Source: Bradyrhizobium sp. CB1015
GTDB taxonomy: Bacteria; Pseudomonadota; Alphaproteobacteria; Rhizobiales; Xanthobacteraceae
Reading direction: 5' to 3'
NCBI RefSeq assembly: GCF_025200925.1
Contig: NZ_CP104174.1
Coordinates: forward strand, 930,001 to 994,000
DNA length: 64,000 bases
The notes under the pieces were generated by a model that worked only from the letters and a program-made list of their open reading frames with translations, was not told the origin of the DNA and did not search any database. This document shows, piece after piece, positions 19,465 to 28,828 of this stretch. Each line of letters starts with the position of its first letter. The stretch's first letter is position 1. Position numbers and translations under genes: made by a program.

Positions 19465-20664
19465 CTACTCCCCCGCCTGGAGTTTCCGCGGAAACAGCTC
19501 CGCCGCCCCCGTGGCCACCAGCCGCGGTGCCTCCGGCGCATCGCTCTTGCTGAAATCGAGCTCCTCGATTCGCCCTGCGCGCTTCTCGATCTTGTCGGCG
19601 GAGATCAGCACCTGGCGGACGTCCTCGTTGACGTCAGCAAAATGCTTCTGCAGCTTCAGCACGCGGTCGCGCAGGCGGCCGAGATCGTCGCCGAGCTTGA
19701 TCACCTCGGTACGGATCTGGTCGGCGGCATCGCGCATGCGCGCGTCCTTCATGATCTGCTGCATCACCTGGATCGCCAGCATCAGGAGCGACGGCGACAC
19801 CAGCACGACGCGGGCGCGATAGGCCTTCTGGATCACGTCGTCGAAGCCGTCGTGGATCTCGGCGTAGACCGATTCCGACGGCACGAACATCAGCGCCATC
19901 TCCTGGGTCTCGCCGGTGACGAGATATTTTTCGGCGATGTCGCTGACATGCTTCATGACGTCGCTGCGCAGGCGCTGCGTGGCAACGCGCCGCTCCTCGT
20001 CGGTGCGGGCGTCGTGCAGCGCCGTCATTGCCTCCAGCGGAAACTTCGCGTCGATGCAGAGCGGGCGCTGGTCGGGCAGGAACACGACGCAGTCCGGGCG
20101 CTTGCCGGTCGAAAGCGTGAACTGGAACTCGTAGGAGCCTTTCGGGAGACCGTCCTGGACGATCGCCTCCATCCGCGCCTGGCCGAAGGCGCCGCGCGAC
20201 TGCTTGTTGGCGAGCACGTCGCGCAAGGTGGTCACCTGCGTGGTGAGATCAGTGAGGTTCTTGTGCGCGTTGTCGATGATGCCGAGACGCTCATGCAGCG
20301 CGCGCAGGCTCTCCATGGTGTTGCGGGTCGAATGTTCCATGGACTGGCCGACCCGATGCGTCACCGAATCCAGCCGCTCGTTGACCGCCCGCGCCATCTC
20401 GGCCTGGCGGCCGGCGAGCGCCTGGGTCATGGCGTCGACCCTCCCCGAAGCCTCGCTCTGGGCGCGCAGCACTTGGGCGAGGCGCTCCTCGAGCTCGTCG
20501 GCCCGGATCGCGTGCGCCATGGCGAGTTCCGCGCCGCGCCGCCCCGAGCGCGCGATCACGACCGCAATCACAACCAGCAGGATGAGGACGAGGGCGCCGA
20601 AGCCGATCAGCGCATCGATCGTGCGCACCGGCCAGTCGCCCAGCATGAAAATGATCTCGTTCAT
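19465..20664 (-). CDS. rmuC: DNA recombination protein RmuC
   Basis: Membrane-anchored protein of 399 residues that limits inversions at short inverted repeats. An N-terminal membrane helix (ALIGFGALVLILLVVIAVVIA) is followed by a long coiled coil (about residues 45-160) and the RmuC nuclease-like core: GSYEFQFTL, PDCVVFLPDQRPLCIDAKFPLEAM and a later ALMFVPSESVYAEI. Length fits the family. Single gene on its strand, divergent from def. Confidence 0.93.
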   Translation of the reverse strand: MNEIIFMLGDWPVRTIDALIGFGALVLILLVVIAVVIARSGRRGAELAMAHAIRADELEERLAQVLRAQSEASGRVDAMTQALAGRQAEMARAVNERLDSVTHRVGQSMEHSTRNTMESLRALHERLGIIDNAHKNLTDLTTQVTTLRDVLANKQSRGAFGQARMEAIVQDGLPKGSYEFQFTLSTGKRPDCVVFLPDQRPLCIDAKFPLEAMTALHDARTDEERRVATQRLRSDVMKHVSDIAEKYLVTGETQEMALMFVPSESVYAEIHDGFDDVIQKAYRARVVLVSPSLLMLAIQVMQQIMKDARMRDAADQIRTEVIKLGDDLGRLRDRVLKLQKHFADVNEDVRQVLISADKIEKRAGRIEELDFSKSDAPEAPRLVATGAAELFPRKLQAGE

Positions 20665-20833
20665 GCCGCCTTGTAGCCGATTCGCTGCGCTCCCGCGAAC
20701 GAAGAGGGAACGTCCTGGGTTAACCGCCCCCTGATTTTTATGGTTAACGAAAGGCGAAGTTTTATGGTTAGCGAGGGGTTAACGGGTTCCTGGCCGCATT
20801 GACCGCATCCGGCGCGCGGCTTAAATCGCGATC

Positions 20834-21361
20834 ATGGCCCTCAGAGAAATCATAATACTGCCCGACAAGCAGCTGCGCCTGGTCTCCAAGCCGATCGAGA
20901 AGGTCACTTCGGAGATCCGCAAGCTTGCCGACGACATGTTCGAAACCATGTACGACGCGCCCGGCATTGGGCTGGCCGCAATCCAGGTCGCGCAACCCTT
21001 GCGTCTGATCACCATGGACCTCGCCAAGCGCGACGAGAACGGCGAGACCAAGCCGCTGCCGCGCGTCTTCATCAACCCCGAGATCATCGCCTCGTCCGAG
21101 GAACTGTCGGTGTACGAGGAAGGCTGCCTCTCGATCCCCGAATATTACGAGGAGGTCGAGCGGCCCGCGAAGGTGCGCGTGCGCTTCACCGATCTCGACG
21201 GCAAGGTGCACGAGGAGGATGCCGAAGGCCTCTACGCCACCTGCATCCAGCACGAGATCGACCATCTCAACGGCGTCCTGTTCGTCGACTATCTGTCGAA
21301 GCTCAAGCGCGACCGGGTGTTGAAGAAGTTCGAGAAAGCCGCCAAGCGCGCGGCGGAGTAG
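20834..21361 (+). CDS. def: Peptide deformylase
   Basis: Removes the formyl group from the N-terminal methionine of new proteins; metal enzyme of 175 residues. All three motifs are present: GIGLAAIQV (motif I), EGCLSIPE with the metal-binding cysteine (motif II), and QHEIDHLNG with two metal-binding histidines and the catalytic glutamate (motif III). It starts the def-fmt-truA group, so the formylation enzyme and the deformylase are neighbours. Confidence 0.97.
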   Translation: MALREIIILPDKQLRLVSKPIEKVTSEIRKLADDMFETMYDAPGIGLAAIQVAQPLRLITMDLAKRDENGETKPLPRVFINPEIIASSEELSVYEEGCLSIPEYYEEVERPAKVRVRFTDLDGKVHEEDAEGLYATCIQHEIDHLNGVLFVDYLSKLKRDRVLKKFEKAAKRAAE

Positions 21362-21379
21362 GGCTCGGCTCTCTCTCCT

Positions 21380-21467
21380 CGTCATGGCCGGGCTTGACCC
21401 GGCCATCCACGCCTTGCTTGCTTTGTCGCAAAGACCGTGGATGCCCGGGACAAGCCCGGGCATGACG
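21380..21467. repeat. Palindromic intergenic repeat, family A
   Basis: CGTCATGGCCGGGCTTGACC on the left and CCCGGGACAAGCCCGGGCATGACG type on the right form a long hairpin. Between def and fmt. Confidence 0.88.
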
Positions 21468-21498
21468 GAGAACCAGAACTCTCACCGAGCGCCGTCAC

Positions 21499-22422
21499 AT
21501 GCCCCTCCGCCTCATCTTCATGGGCACGCCCGATTTCTCCGTGCCGACGCTGCTCGAGCTGGTCGCGCATGGCCATGAGATCGCGGCGGTCTATACCCGC
21601 GCGCCGAAGCCGGGCGGCCGGCGCGGCCTGCAATTGCAGCCGACGCCGGTCGAGGAAGCCGCGCGAAAGCTCGGCATTCCCGTGCTGACGCCGAAGACGC
21701 TGAAGACCGAGGAGGCCTTGGCGGAGTTCCGCGCCTTCGATGCAGATGCCGCCGTCGTCGTCGCCTATGGCATGATCCTGCCGCAGGCGATCCTCGATGC
21801 GCCAAAACTCGGCTGCTACAATCTGCACGCCTCGCTGCTACCACGCTGGCGCGGCGCGGCGCCGATCAACCGCGCCATCATGGCCGGCGATGCCGAGAGC
21901 GGCGTGATGGTGATGAAGATGGATGTCGGCCTCGATACCGGCGACGTCGCCATGGCCGAGCGCATCGCGATCACGGACAACATGACCGCGCTCGACCTGC
22001 ACGATCGCCTCTCGCGCCTCGGGGCCGACCTGATGGTGCGCGCGATGGCCGCGCTCGAGCGCGGCGGGCTCCAGCTCAAGGCGCAGAGCGAGGACGGCGT
22101 CACCTATGCCGCCAAGATCGAGAAGGCCGAGGCGCGGATCGACTGGACCAAGCCCGCGCGCGCGGTGCTGCGCCACATCCATGGCCTCTCGCCGTTCCCC
22201 GGCGCCTGGGCCGAGCTCGAGAATGCGCGCGTCAAGATCCTGCGCGGCGAGCTGGCGAAAGGCTCGGGCGAGCCGGGCGCGGTGCTCGATGACAAGCTCA
22301 CGATCGCCTGCGGCGACGGCGCCATCCGCATCATCGAGCTGCAGCGCGAGGGCAAGGGCCGGATGCAGGCCGCGGACTTTTTGCGCGGCGTGCCGGTCAA
22401 GCCGCCGATGCGGCTGGCCTGA
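21499..22422 (+). CDS. fmt: Methionyl-tRNA formyltransferase
   Basis: Transfers a formyl group from 10-formyl-tetrahydrofolate to initiator Met-tRNA; 307 residues. The N-terminal formyltransferase domain starts [20 protein letters not shown] and contains the folate-site motif [18 protein letters not shown] (catalytic histidine and nearby D in MDVGLDTGD). The C-terminal tRNA-binding OB domain follows from about residue 205. Its stop overlaps the truA start by one base (TGATG), suggesting translational coupling. Confidence 0.97.
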   Translation: MPLRLIFMGTPDFSVPTLLELVAHGHEIAAVYTRAPKPGGRRGLQLQPTPVEEAARKLGIPVLTPKTLKTEEALAEFRAFDADAAVVVAYGMILPQAILDAPKLGCYNLHASLLPRWRGAAPINRAIMAGDAESGVMVMKMDVGLDTGDVAMAERIAITDNMTALDLHDRLSRLGADLMVRAMAALERGGLQLKAQSEDGVTYAAKIEKAEARIDWTKPARAVLRHIHGLSPFPGAWAELENARVKILRGELAKGSGEPGAVLDDKLTIACGDGAIRIIELQREGKGRMQAADFLRGVPVKPPMRLA

Positions 22423-23159
22423 TGCCCCGCTACAAGCTCACCATCGAATATGACGGCGCGCCGTTCTTCGGCTGGCAGGTGCAGGACACGCTGCCGTCGG
22501 TGCAGGGCGCGCTCGAGGCGGCCGTGAAGGCGATGACCGGTGCGGATTTGCGTGTGCATGGTGCCGGCCGCACCGATGCCGGCGTGCATGCGCGCGGTCA
22601 GGTCGCCCATGTCGACGTCGACAAGCAGTTTCCGCCGGGCCGTTTTCGCGACGGGCTCAACGCGCATCTGCGCCCGCATCCGATCGCGGTGCTCGAGGCC
22701 GAGATCGTGCCTGATACCTTCGAAGCCCGCTTCTCGGCGGTCAAGCGCCACTACCGCTATCGCATCGTCAACACCCGCGCCAATCTCGCGCTCGACGTCG
22801 GCCACGCCTGGCGCGTGCCGCGCAAGCTCGATGCCGACACGATGCATGCGGCGGCGCAGCGCCTGCTCGGCAAGCACGATTTCACCACGTTCCGCGACAC
22901 CGAGTGCCAGGCCAAATCGCCGGAGAAGACGCTCGACCAGCTCGACGTGATCCGTGACGGCCGCGAGATCAATGTCATCACCTCGGCGCGCTCGTTCCTG
23001 CACAGCCAGGTGCGCTCGATGGTGGGATCCTTGGTCTGGGTCGGCGAGGGCCGCTGGACCGCGGACGATCTCTCCGCAGCGCTCAAAGCCCGCAACCGCG
23101 CCGCCTGCGGCATCGTCGCGCCGCCCGAGGGGCTGTATCTGATGAAGGTGGATTATTAG
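22422..23159 (+). CDS. truA: tRNA pseudouridine(38-40) synthase
   Basis: Converts uridines 38-40 of the tRNA anticodon arm to pseudouridine. The 245-residue protein has the catalytic aspartate D52 in [11 protein letters not shown], the preceding [10 protein letters not shown] strand, and the later [20 protein letters not shown] segment characteristic of TruA. It overlaps fmt by one base. Confidence 0.97.
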   Translation: MPRYKLTIEYDGAPFFGWQVQDTLPSVQGALEAAVKAMTGADLRVHGAGRTDAGVHARGQVAHVDVDKQFPPGRFRDGLNAHLRPHPIAVLEAEIVPDTFEARFSAVKRHYRYRIVNTRANLALDVGHAWRVPRKLDADTMHAAAQRLLGKHDFTTFRDTECQAKSPEKTLDQLDVIRDGREINVITSARSFLHSQVRSMVGSLVWVGEGRWTADDLSAALKARNRAACGIVAPPEGLYLMKVDY

Positions 23160-23179
23160 CCACTAATGCCGCCACCACC

Positions 23180-23213
23180 GTCATGGCCGGGCTTGTCCCG
23201 GCCACCCACGTGC
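23180..23213. repeat. Half copy of palindromic repeat, family A
   Basis: CGTCATGGCCGGGCTTGTCC plus the following CCGGCCACCCACGTG is only the left half of the family A unit. It ends just before the GIY-YIG gene. Confidence 0.75.
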
Positions 23214-23227
23214 GTCAACATGCGACC

Positions 23228-23518
23228 ATGCATGGTGGATGGGTCTACATCCTGGCAAGCGCACCCAACGGCATTCTGTATGTCGGTGTGACGAGCGACA
23301 TTATTGGTCGCATCTACCAGCATCGAAACGGACTCGTGCCCGGCTTCACCAAGAAGTACGGAGTCAAGCTGCTGGTCTACTTTGAGCGCTATGAGGATAT
23401 CCAAACGGCGATCCAGCGCGAGCACAACATCAAGCACTGGTCACGGACCTGGAAGGTCCGACTGATCCTGAGAGACAATCCCGAATGGAAGGATCTCTAC
23501 GACACGATTGTCCAGTGA
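23228..23518 (+). CDS. GIY-YIG nuclease-superfamily small protein (YhbQ/UPF0213-like)
   Basis: A 96-residue single-domain GIY-YIG protein. The start GGWVYILASAPNGILYVGVT gives the two motif strands (YIL ... YVG), followed by the arginine in IIGRIYQHR and the conserved glutamate in QREHNIKHW. Members of this family are predicted endonucleases, but their natural role is unknown. The ATG at 23228 is chosen; the frame runs upstream only because it reads through a repeat (MAGLVPATH), which is not a real N-terminus. Confidence 0.85.
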   Translation: MHGGWVYILASAPNGILYVGVTSDIIGRIYQHRNGLVPGFTKKYGVKLLVYFERYEDIQTAIQREHNIKHWSRTWKVRLILRDNPEWKDLYDTIVQ

Positions 23519-23541
23519 GGTAAGCCAAGCTCTCACCACAT

Positions 23542-23623
23542 CGTCATGGCCGGGCTTGTCCCGGCCATCCACGTTCTTTCCCGGCAAAGAACGTGGATGC
23601 CCGGGACAAGCCCGGGCATGACG
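23542..23623. repeat. Palindromic intergenic repeat, family A
   Basis: A full, nearly perfect copy: CGTCATGGCCGGGCTTGTCC to GGGACAAGCCCGGGCATGACG type. It sits between the convergent GIY-YIG and dapE genes. Confidence 0.88.
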
Positions 23624-23649
23624 GCGGAGTGTTTGGTGGAAATTGCGCC

Positions 23650-24816
23650 CTACGCAAAATACCTTGCCAAAATTCCGCGATACACCTTCGTCAACTTTTC
23701 CAGATCCGCCACCGGCACGCGCTCGTCGACCTGGTGCATGGTCTGGCCGACCAGGCCGAACTCGATCACGGGGCAATAGCTGGAAATAAACCGCGCATCC
23801 GACGTGCCGCCTGAGGTCGACAGCTCGGGCTTGCGGCCGGTCACCTCCTCGATCGCGGACACCGCAAGATCAGTGAACGGCCCCGGCTTGGTCACGAACA
23901 CGTTCGAGTTCGAAGGCTCCCAGTCGATGCGGGCCTTGATGCGGTTGCCGCAGGCCTTGGCGAGGCGCGTCTCGACCAATTCCCGCAAGCTCGCCTGGGT
24001 GTGATTGTCGTTGTAGCGGATGTTGAATTTCGCGCGGGCCTGACCGGGAATGACGTTGAAGGCCTTGTTGCCGACATCCACCGAGACGAATTCGAGATTG
24101 GAGGCCTGGAATTGCGCGCTGCCATGGTCGAGCGGCTCGTCGGAGATCGCAACGATCAGCCGCGAAATATCCGGCACCGGATTGGAGGCGCGGTGCGGAT
24201 AGGCGACATGGCCTTGCGCGCCGTCGACGACGAGCGTGCCGGATTGCGAGCCGCGCCGGCCGACCTTGATGGTGTCGCCGAGCGTCTCGACGTTGGAGGG
24301 CTCGCCGAGCACGCAATGGTCGAATTTTTCTCCGTGCTCGGCGACCCATTTGAGCAGCTTGATGGTGCCGTTGATGGAGACGTCTTCCTCGTCGCCGGTG
24401 ATCAGGAACGAGATCGAGCCCGCACCGTCCTCGCGCGGCTTGCCGCCGTTGGCGGCGAGATGCTCCAGCACCGCTGCGACCGAGCAGGCGATGCCGCCCT
24501 TCATGTCGACCGCGCCGCGGCCGTGCAGCACGCCGTCCTTCACCTCTCCGGAGAACGCGCCGACGCTCCAGGCGCTCTCGTCGCCGGGCGGCACCACGTC
24601 GGTGTGGCCGGCGAAGGTGAGGTGCGGACCGTCGGTGCCGATCCGAGCGTAGAGATTGTCGACGTCGGCGGTGCCGGGCTCGCTGAAGGTCACGCGGTGG
24701 CAGGTGAAGCCGGCTGCGGTCAGAGTTTTTTCGAGCACCCCGAGCGCGCCGGCATCGGCCGGAGTGACTGAGGGGCAACGGATCAGATCGCGGGCAATGG
24801 AGAGAGCATCGGTCAT
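23650..24816 (-). CDS. dapE: Succinyl-diaminopimelate desuccinylase
   Basis: Zinc peptidase-fold enzyme (M20 family) of lysine and cell-wall diaminopimelate synthesis, 388 residues; it releases succinate from N-succinyl-LL-DAP. Metal and active-site motifs are visible: [10 protein letters not shown] (near residue 70), [14 protein letters not shown], and [11 protein letters not shown] with the catalytic glutamate, plus [11 protein letters not shown] near the C-terminus. dapD lies 770 bases upstream on the same strand, which fits the succinylase route. Its start overlaps the stop of the DUF805 gene by four bases. Confidence 0.96.
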   Translation of the reverse strand: MTDALSIARDLIRCPSVTPADAGALGVLEKTLTAAGFTCHRVTFSEPGTADVDNLYARIGTDGPHLTFAGHTDVVPPGDESAWSVGAFSGEVKDGVLHGRGAVDMKGGIACSVAAVLEHLAANGGKPREDGAGSISFLITGDEEDVSINGTIKLLKWVAEHGEKFDHCVLGEPSNVETLGDTIKVGRRGSQSGTLVVDGAQGHVAYPHRASNPVPDISRLIVAISDEPLDHGSAQFQASNLEFVSVDVGNKAFNVIPGQARAKFNIRYNDNHTQASLRELVETRLAKACGNRIKARIDWEPSNSNVFVTKPGPFTDLAVSAIEEVTGRKPELSTSGGTSDARFISSYCPVIEFGLVGQTMHQVDERVPVADLEKLTKVYRGILARYFA

Positions 24817-25439
24817 GTGCCCCGCTTAACATGCATGCCGCCGGGTGGGCTAGCACTGGGCGGGACAATTTCGATCTCGTGGCTCTGGTCCCAGCGTTTC
24901 GCAGGAGGCGCGGCGGACGTGGAATCGTCCTCGGCTGCCGGATCAGGACCGAACCGATTGGGCCCTACGGTGCCGCGCAGGAAGCCGGTCTCGATAAACG
25001 CGGCGAGGGGGAGGATGACGCTCGCCAACGCGAGCGGCAGCATCCAATAGCTGTCCGGAAGGCGGTCCTCGAACTGCTTGTAGAGGCCCGGCAGCACGAA
25101 ATAGGCAAGCAGCCACCATGCGCTCTTGTTGCGGTCTTGCAGGCGCTTCATCATGATCGCGAGATAGATCCAGAGCGTCAATGCGGTTGCGGTCACCTTG
25201 AGCAGCAGCACCGGCAAATTGTCCAGCAGCGACCATCGATAGGTCGCGGGATCGACGATCTTGAAGACGTCCTCAGCATTCAGATTGAAGGATTTGACCT
25301 CGCTGCCGAGCGCGGAGATGACGCTCAGGCAGAGCAAGAGCAGCAGGAACATGCCGCACAGGACAAAGATCAGACTGCACCAGAACCCGGCGCGGCCCAT
25401 GCGGCCGTCGAAGCGGAAGAGGTACCAGGTCCAGTCCAT
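24813..25439 (-). CDS. DUF805-like membrane protein
   Basis: A 208-residue inner-membrane protein. The start [20 protein letters not shown] carries the usual DUF805 motif (F-GR--R--FW) and is followed by about four hydrophobic helices ([46 protein letters not shown]; later [17 protein letters not shown]). The last 50 residues are hydrophilic. Function unknown. The ATG at 25439 is chosen over 25484 because the family motif begins there. It overlaps dapE by four bases, so the two are translated from one message. Confidence 0.82.
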   Translation of the reverse strand: MDWTWYLFRFDGRMGRAGFWCSLIFVLCGMFLLLLLCLSVISALGSEVKSFNLNAEDVFKIVDPATYRWSLLDNLPVLLLKVTATALTLWIYLAIMMKRLQDRNKSAWWLLAYFVLPGLYKQFEDRLPDSYWMLPLALASVILPLAAFIETGFLRGTVGPNRFGPDPAAEDDSTSAAPPAKRWDQSHEIEIVPPSASPPGGMHVKRGT

Positions 25440-25511
25440 GCGGGTGGCTCCGGGCGGGAGAAGCCGCCCGGAAATTGGTCGCAATGGAGGAAGGATGGGT
25501 TCGATCCTAGC

Positions 25512-25577
25512 AGCGAATGGTGAATAGCCAATCGCGAGTAGGTGCGTGCCCTATTCGCCACTGGCCATTCGCTACCC
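25512..25577. repeat. Inverted repeat between DUF805 gene and dapD
   Basis: GCGAATGGTGAATAGCCAATCG on the left pairs imperfectly with CTATTCGCCACTGGCCATTCGC on the right, giving a stem of about 20 bases. May serve as terminator of dapD. Confidence 0.65.
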
Positions 25578-25585
25578 GCCTTGCA

Positions 25586-26431
25586 TCAATCCCGCAGCAG
25601 CTCGTTGATGCTGGTCTTCGAGCGCGTGCGCTCGTCGACGCGCTTGACGATGACGGCGCAGGCGGTGCTCGGGCCGATCTGACCGTTCTTCATCGGCTTG
25701 CCCGGCAGCGCGCCGGGCACCACCACCGAATATTCCGGCACTTCGCCCATGAAGACCTCGCCGGTCTCGCGGTCGACGATCTTGGTCGAGGCACCCAAGA
25801 ACACGCCCATCGCCAGCACCGCGCCCTTGCGCACGATCACGCCTTCGGCGACTTCCGAGCGCGCGCCGATGAAGCAATCATCCTCGATGATGACGGGCTC
25901 GGCCTGCAGCGGCTCGAGCACGCCGCCGATGCCGGCGCCGCCGGAGATGTGCACACGCTTGCCGATCTGCGCGCAGGAGCCGACGGTGGCCCAGGTGTCG
26001 ACCATCGTGCTCTCATCGACATAGGCGCCGAGATTGACGAAGGACGGCATCAAGACGACGTTCTTGGCGATGAAGGCCGAGCGGCGCACCACCGCGCCCG
26101 GCACCGCGCGAAAGCCGGCATCGCGAAAGCGGTTCTCGCCCCAGCCTTCGAACTTCGAGGGCACCTTGTCCCACCAGGTCGCCTTGCCGGGACCGCCGGG
26201 AATGACGCCCATGTCGTTGAGGCGGAACGACAGCAGCACGGCCTTCTTCAGCCATTGATTGACTTTCCACTTGCCGTCAGCGCCGCGCTCGGCAACGCGG
26301 GCCTCGCCCTTGTCCAGGATCTCCAGCGACTGGTCCACGGCCTCGCGCACCTCGCCCTTGGTCGTGGTCGAGATGCCGTCACGCGCGTCGAAGGCGCTGT
26401 TGATGGTGGATTCGAGGGCTGCAAGGGACAT
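25586..26431 (-). CDS. dapD: 2,3,4,5-tetrahydropyridine-2,6-dicarboxylate N-succinyltransferase
   Basis: Succinylates tetrahydrodipicolinate in the lysine/DAP pathway; 281 residues, trimeric left-handed beta-helix enzyme. Typical segments: [20 protein letters not shown] at the start, the [17 protein letters not shown] stretch, [27 protein letters not shown] hexapeptide repeats, and a C-terminal [14 protein letters not shown] region. The ATG at 26431 is preferred; the frame continues upstream through a repeat. It works directly before dapE in the pathway. Confidence 0.96.
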   Translation of the reverse strand: MSLAALESTINSAFDARDGISTTTKGEVREAVDQSLEILDKGEARVAERGADGKWKVNQWLKKAVLLSFRLNDMGVIPGGPGKATWWDKVPSKFEGWGENRFRDAGFRAVPGAVVRRSAFIAKNVVLMPSFVNLGAYVDESTMVDTWATVGSCAQIGKRVHISGGAGIGGVLEPLQAEPVIIEDDCFIGARSEVAEGVIVRKGAVLAMGVFLGASTKIVDRETGEVFMGEVPEYSVVVPGALPGKPMKNGQIGPSTACAVIVKRVDERTRSKTSINELLRD

Positions 26432-26526
26432 CGTGATTTCCTCTGGGAAGCGCGTGGTTTCGCGAGAATTGGAGCGCTTTTTCGGGATTTGCAGGGGTGG
26501 AGTCAAGGCTCGACCGTAGCTCGCCG

Positions 26527-26908
26527 TTACCCTCCCCTGGAGGGGGAGGGTCGGCTCACATGAAGCGAAGCGCAATGTGAGACGGGGTGGGGTGACGGTC
26601 TATCAGCGTCGCACACTGCCAGACATCACCCCACCCCGCTCGCGCTGCGCGCGATCGACCCTCCCCCTCCAGGGCAGGGCTATCGCATTTGAGAGCTTTT
26701 CCCTGCAGCCATCCTTCGAGACGCCCGCTTTGGGCGGGCTCCTCAGGATGAGGGCGGAGTGCGCGGCAGCAGTTTCTACGAGCACTGACGCTGATTAGCC
26801 TCATCCTGAGGAGGCGCGTCAGCGCCGTCTCGAAGGACGAGGCGTGCGCGCAGGCCGACGTCACAAGTCATATGCGATAGCCCTGCCCTCCAGGGGAGGG
26901 TAAGATCC
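26527..26908. repeat. Palindromic repeat family E, interrupted by an insertion
   Basis: Left part 26527-26673 (TTACCCTCCCCTGGAGGGGG ... GGGGTGGGGTGA ... ATCACCCCACCCC ... CCCTCCCCCTCCAGG) and right end 26887-26908 (CCTCCAGGGGAGGGTAAGA) are the two pieces of one element that is intact at 29796-29958. The 213 bases at 26674-26886 interrupt it. The whole stretch between dapD and the HAD gene (about 490 bases) is made of these repeats and holds no gene. Confidence 0.85.
26674..26886. mobile_element. MITE-like insertion with 15-bp inverted ends and 8-bp target duplication
   Basis: The two ends are perfect inverted repeats: GCAGGGCTATCGCAT (26674-26688) and ATGCGATAGCCCTGC (26872-26886). They are flanked by the direct repeat CCTCCAGG (26666-26673 and 26887-26894), which exists once in the uninterrupted element at about 29.95 kb. 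No ORF of transposase size lies inside, so this is a non-autonomous element. Its centre (about 26709-26842: CATCCTTCGAGACGCC ... CTCATCCTGAGG ... GTCTCGAAGGACGAGG) is shared with the repeat at 48261. Confidence 0.8.
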
Positions 26909-26919
26909 GGGCTGTGAAC

Positions 26920-27609
26920 TTAGCGCGACAACCCCGCCAAAAACCCCGCCAGATCATCCGTGACGTGGTCGACATGGACCGCGTCCCGGCCTTCCAGCTC
27001 CCAATCCTCGCGCACCACCTCCTTGGTCCCGTCGGGCACCACCAGCACGGTGGTCATGCCGAGCCGGTGCGGGACGGTGAGGTTGCGGGCGAGGTCCTCG
27101 AACATCGCGGCGCGGGTCGGATCGACCGCATGCTCCTTTAGGAATTTCCGGTAGGTCTGCTCCGCCGGCTTCGGCTCGAACTCGGCGGCGATGATGTCGA
27201 ACACGCCGTCGAAATGGCCCGCGAAGCCGAGCCGCGCCAGCACGGCATCGACATGGTCGACCGAGCCGTTGGTCAGGATCAGCTTGCGGCCCGGCAGCCT
27301 TGCGATGGCCGCACCGAGCGCCGGATTCGGCTCCAGCGGCGAGTGGTCGATCCTGTGGACATAGGCGAGATAGTCGTCGGCGGAGACGCCGTGCAGGGTC
27401 ATCATGCCGCGCATCGTGGTGCCGAAGCGCCGGTAATAGTCCTTCTGGATCGCCCGCGCCTGCTCCGGGCCGACATTGAGCCAGTTGCAGACGAACTCCC
27501 CGATCCGCGCATCGACCTGCTGCCACAGATTGACGTGATGCGGATAGAGCGTGTTGTCGAGGTCGAACACCCAGGTGTCGACATGGCTGAAGCTGCGGGG
27601 TGGGCTCAT
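26920..27609 (-). CDS. HAD-family pyrimidine 5'-nucleotidase-like hydrolase
   Basis: Haloacid-dehalogenase hydrolase of 229 residues, closest in pattern to SDT1-type pyrimidine 5'-nucleotidases. Motif I is WVFDLDNTLYP (nucleophile and acid D residues near 16 and 18), motif II ILTNGS, motif III lysine in FEPKPAEQTYRKF, motif IV MFEDLARNL. A helical cap covers about residues 30-100. The ATG at 27609 (MSPPRSFSHVDTW) is chosen; the frame upstream overlaps the DUF1036 gene. Likely in the same transcript as the DUF1036 gene 14 bases upstream. Confidence 0.9.
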   Translation of the reverse strand: MSPPRSFSHVDTWVFDLDNTLYPHHVNLWQQVDARIGEFVCNWLNVGPEQARAIQKDYYRRFGTTMRGMMTLHGVSADDYLAYVHRIDHSPLEPNPALGAAIARLPGRKLILTNGSVDHVDAVLARLGFAGHFDGVFDIIAAEFEPKPAEQTYRKFLKEHAVDPTRAAMFEDLARNLTVPHRLGMTTVLVVPDGTKEVVREDWELEGRDAVHVDHVTDDLAGFLAGLSR

Positions 27610-27623
27610 CACAAGTCTCTCGC

Positions 27624-28658
27624 TCACGGCACGGCAAAGCGCAGCGTCTTGCCGCCGCTCGACATGTCCACGGCGCCGAAGCCCGTTGGCGCAAAGCCGC
27701 GCGCGCCGCAATCGGTCTGCTCGCTGGTCTCGAACTTGGTCTCGCGTGTGCAGAGCTGCCTGTCGCCGCCCCAGTTCAGCGGCTTGTCCTTCAGCTTCAC
27801 GACGCGGTTGTCGGCGTCGACCGCTTCGGCGAAGCTGAAGATCTGCTTCGGCTGGCCGGTCACGTCGGGGTGCAGGCAGGTCTTGGGATCGATGCGATAC
27901 CAGCCGCGGCTGGTCACCGCCTTGCCGTCGTCGGTCGCGATCGCCGCCATCACCTTGTGCGGCGTGTCGTTGCACCAGGTGAGGCCGGTCGCGGACGGCG
28001 TCTGCACCGCATCGACCATGGTCTTGAAGAAGTTTTGCGAGCCCACGATGTCGGATGACAAGCCCCGGCTCTTCAGGAATGCGGCCAGCGCGCTCTGCGT
28101 CTTCGGCCCGTCGACGCCATCGATCGGCGCGGCGTCGTAGCCGGCGATCACCAGGAGCCGCTGGATGCCGGCAAGGCGCGCCTGCTCGTCGTCATATTCG
28201 GAATCCTCGGCCAGATAAGCGACGAGGTTGCCGTCCGCGGCTTGCGTCGGCGTCACCTGCGTGAAGGGAACCTGCGTCTGGCCGCTGCGGCACTGCCGCG
28301 CCGCCGCGATGACGAAATTGTCCTGCGCGACGCACAGCATGTCGTTGCCGCTTTGCGGGATCGGGGACGCGCCGTAGACGCCGAGCGCGCGGGCGTTGAG
28401 CAGGATGCGGTCGGCGGTCAGCGTGCCCTGTACCACCACGCGGCAGGCGGCGGGATCGATCCTGAACCAGCCGCGCGTCGCGGTGGCCGCCTTGTCGTCG
28501 ATGCCGATCGCGGCCTCGACCACATAGGACATGCGGTTGCAGATCTTGAGGTCGGCGATCGCCGGCGCGGAGGAGAAGAAGAAGGAGACGACGGCCGCCG
28601 GCAGCGTCATCAGGACGCGGGTGAGCGGGGAGCGGCGGTGCCGCCCCAGGCCCGTCAT
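27624..28658 (-). CDS. Exported protein with two DUF1036 domains and a central peptidoglycan-binding-like segment
   Basis: About 344 residues with an N-terminal signal (SPLTRVLMTLPAAVVSFFFSSAPAIA). Two copies of a DUF1036-type domain can be seen: residues 37-130 (LKICNRMSYVVEAAIGIDDK ... TRGWFRIDPAACRVV) and a C-terminal one (LTWCNDTPHKVMAAIATDDG ... SRGWYRIDPKTCLHP). Between them lies a helical segment ARLAGIQRLLVIAGYDAAPI DGVDGPKTQSALAAF that resembles a peptidoglycan-binding domain 1 unit. Cysteines in both copies suggest disulfides in the periplasm. Function unknown. The start is uncertain: 28658 lies at the edge of a repeat, and 28610 is an alternative. Confidence 0.82.
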   Translation of the reverse strand: MTGLGRHRRSPLTRVLMTLPAAVVSFFFSSAPAIADLKICNRMSYVVEAAIGIDDKAATATRGWFRIDPAACRVVVQGTLTADRILLNARALGVYGASPIPQSGNDMLCVAQDNFVIAAARQCRSGQTQVPFTQVTPTQAADGNLVAYLAEDSEYDDEQARLAGIQRLLVIAGYDAAPIDGVDGPKTQSALAAFLKSRGLSSDIVGSQNFFKTMVDAVQTPSATGLTWCNDTPHKVMAAIATDDGKAVTSRGWYRIDPKTCLHPDVTGQPKQIFSFAEAVDADNRVVKLKDKPLNWGGDRQLCTRETKFETSEQTDCGARGFAPTGFGAVDMSSGGKTLRFAVP

Positions 28659-28732
28659 TCCGGGATGGTCCGAAGGACCAGACCCGGAATCTCGAGATTC
28701 CGGATTCGCCCTTCGGGCGCTCCGGGATGATT
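28653..28732. repeat. Palindromic intergenic repeat, family B
   Basis: CGTCATTCCGGGATGGTCCG ... CGAGATTCCGG ... CTCCGGGATGATTGG; contains hairpin CCGGAATCTCGAGATTCCGG. Lies at the 5' end of the DUF1036 gene and touches its proposed start. Confidence 0.8.
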
Positions 28733-28828
28733 GGGTAAGACGAGACACGCGGACGGCGGGGTCATTTGAGCGAAGACGCGCTTCGCGCTCTTGCCCGGCC
28801 ATGACGGCGTCTCTCGTCTTCTCGTCCT

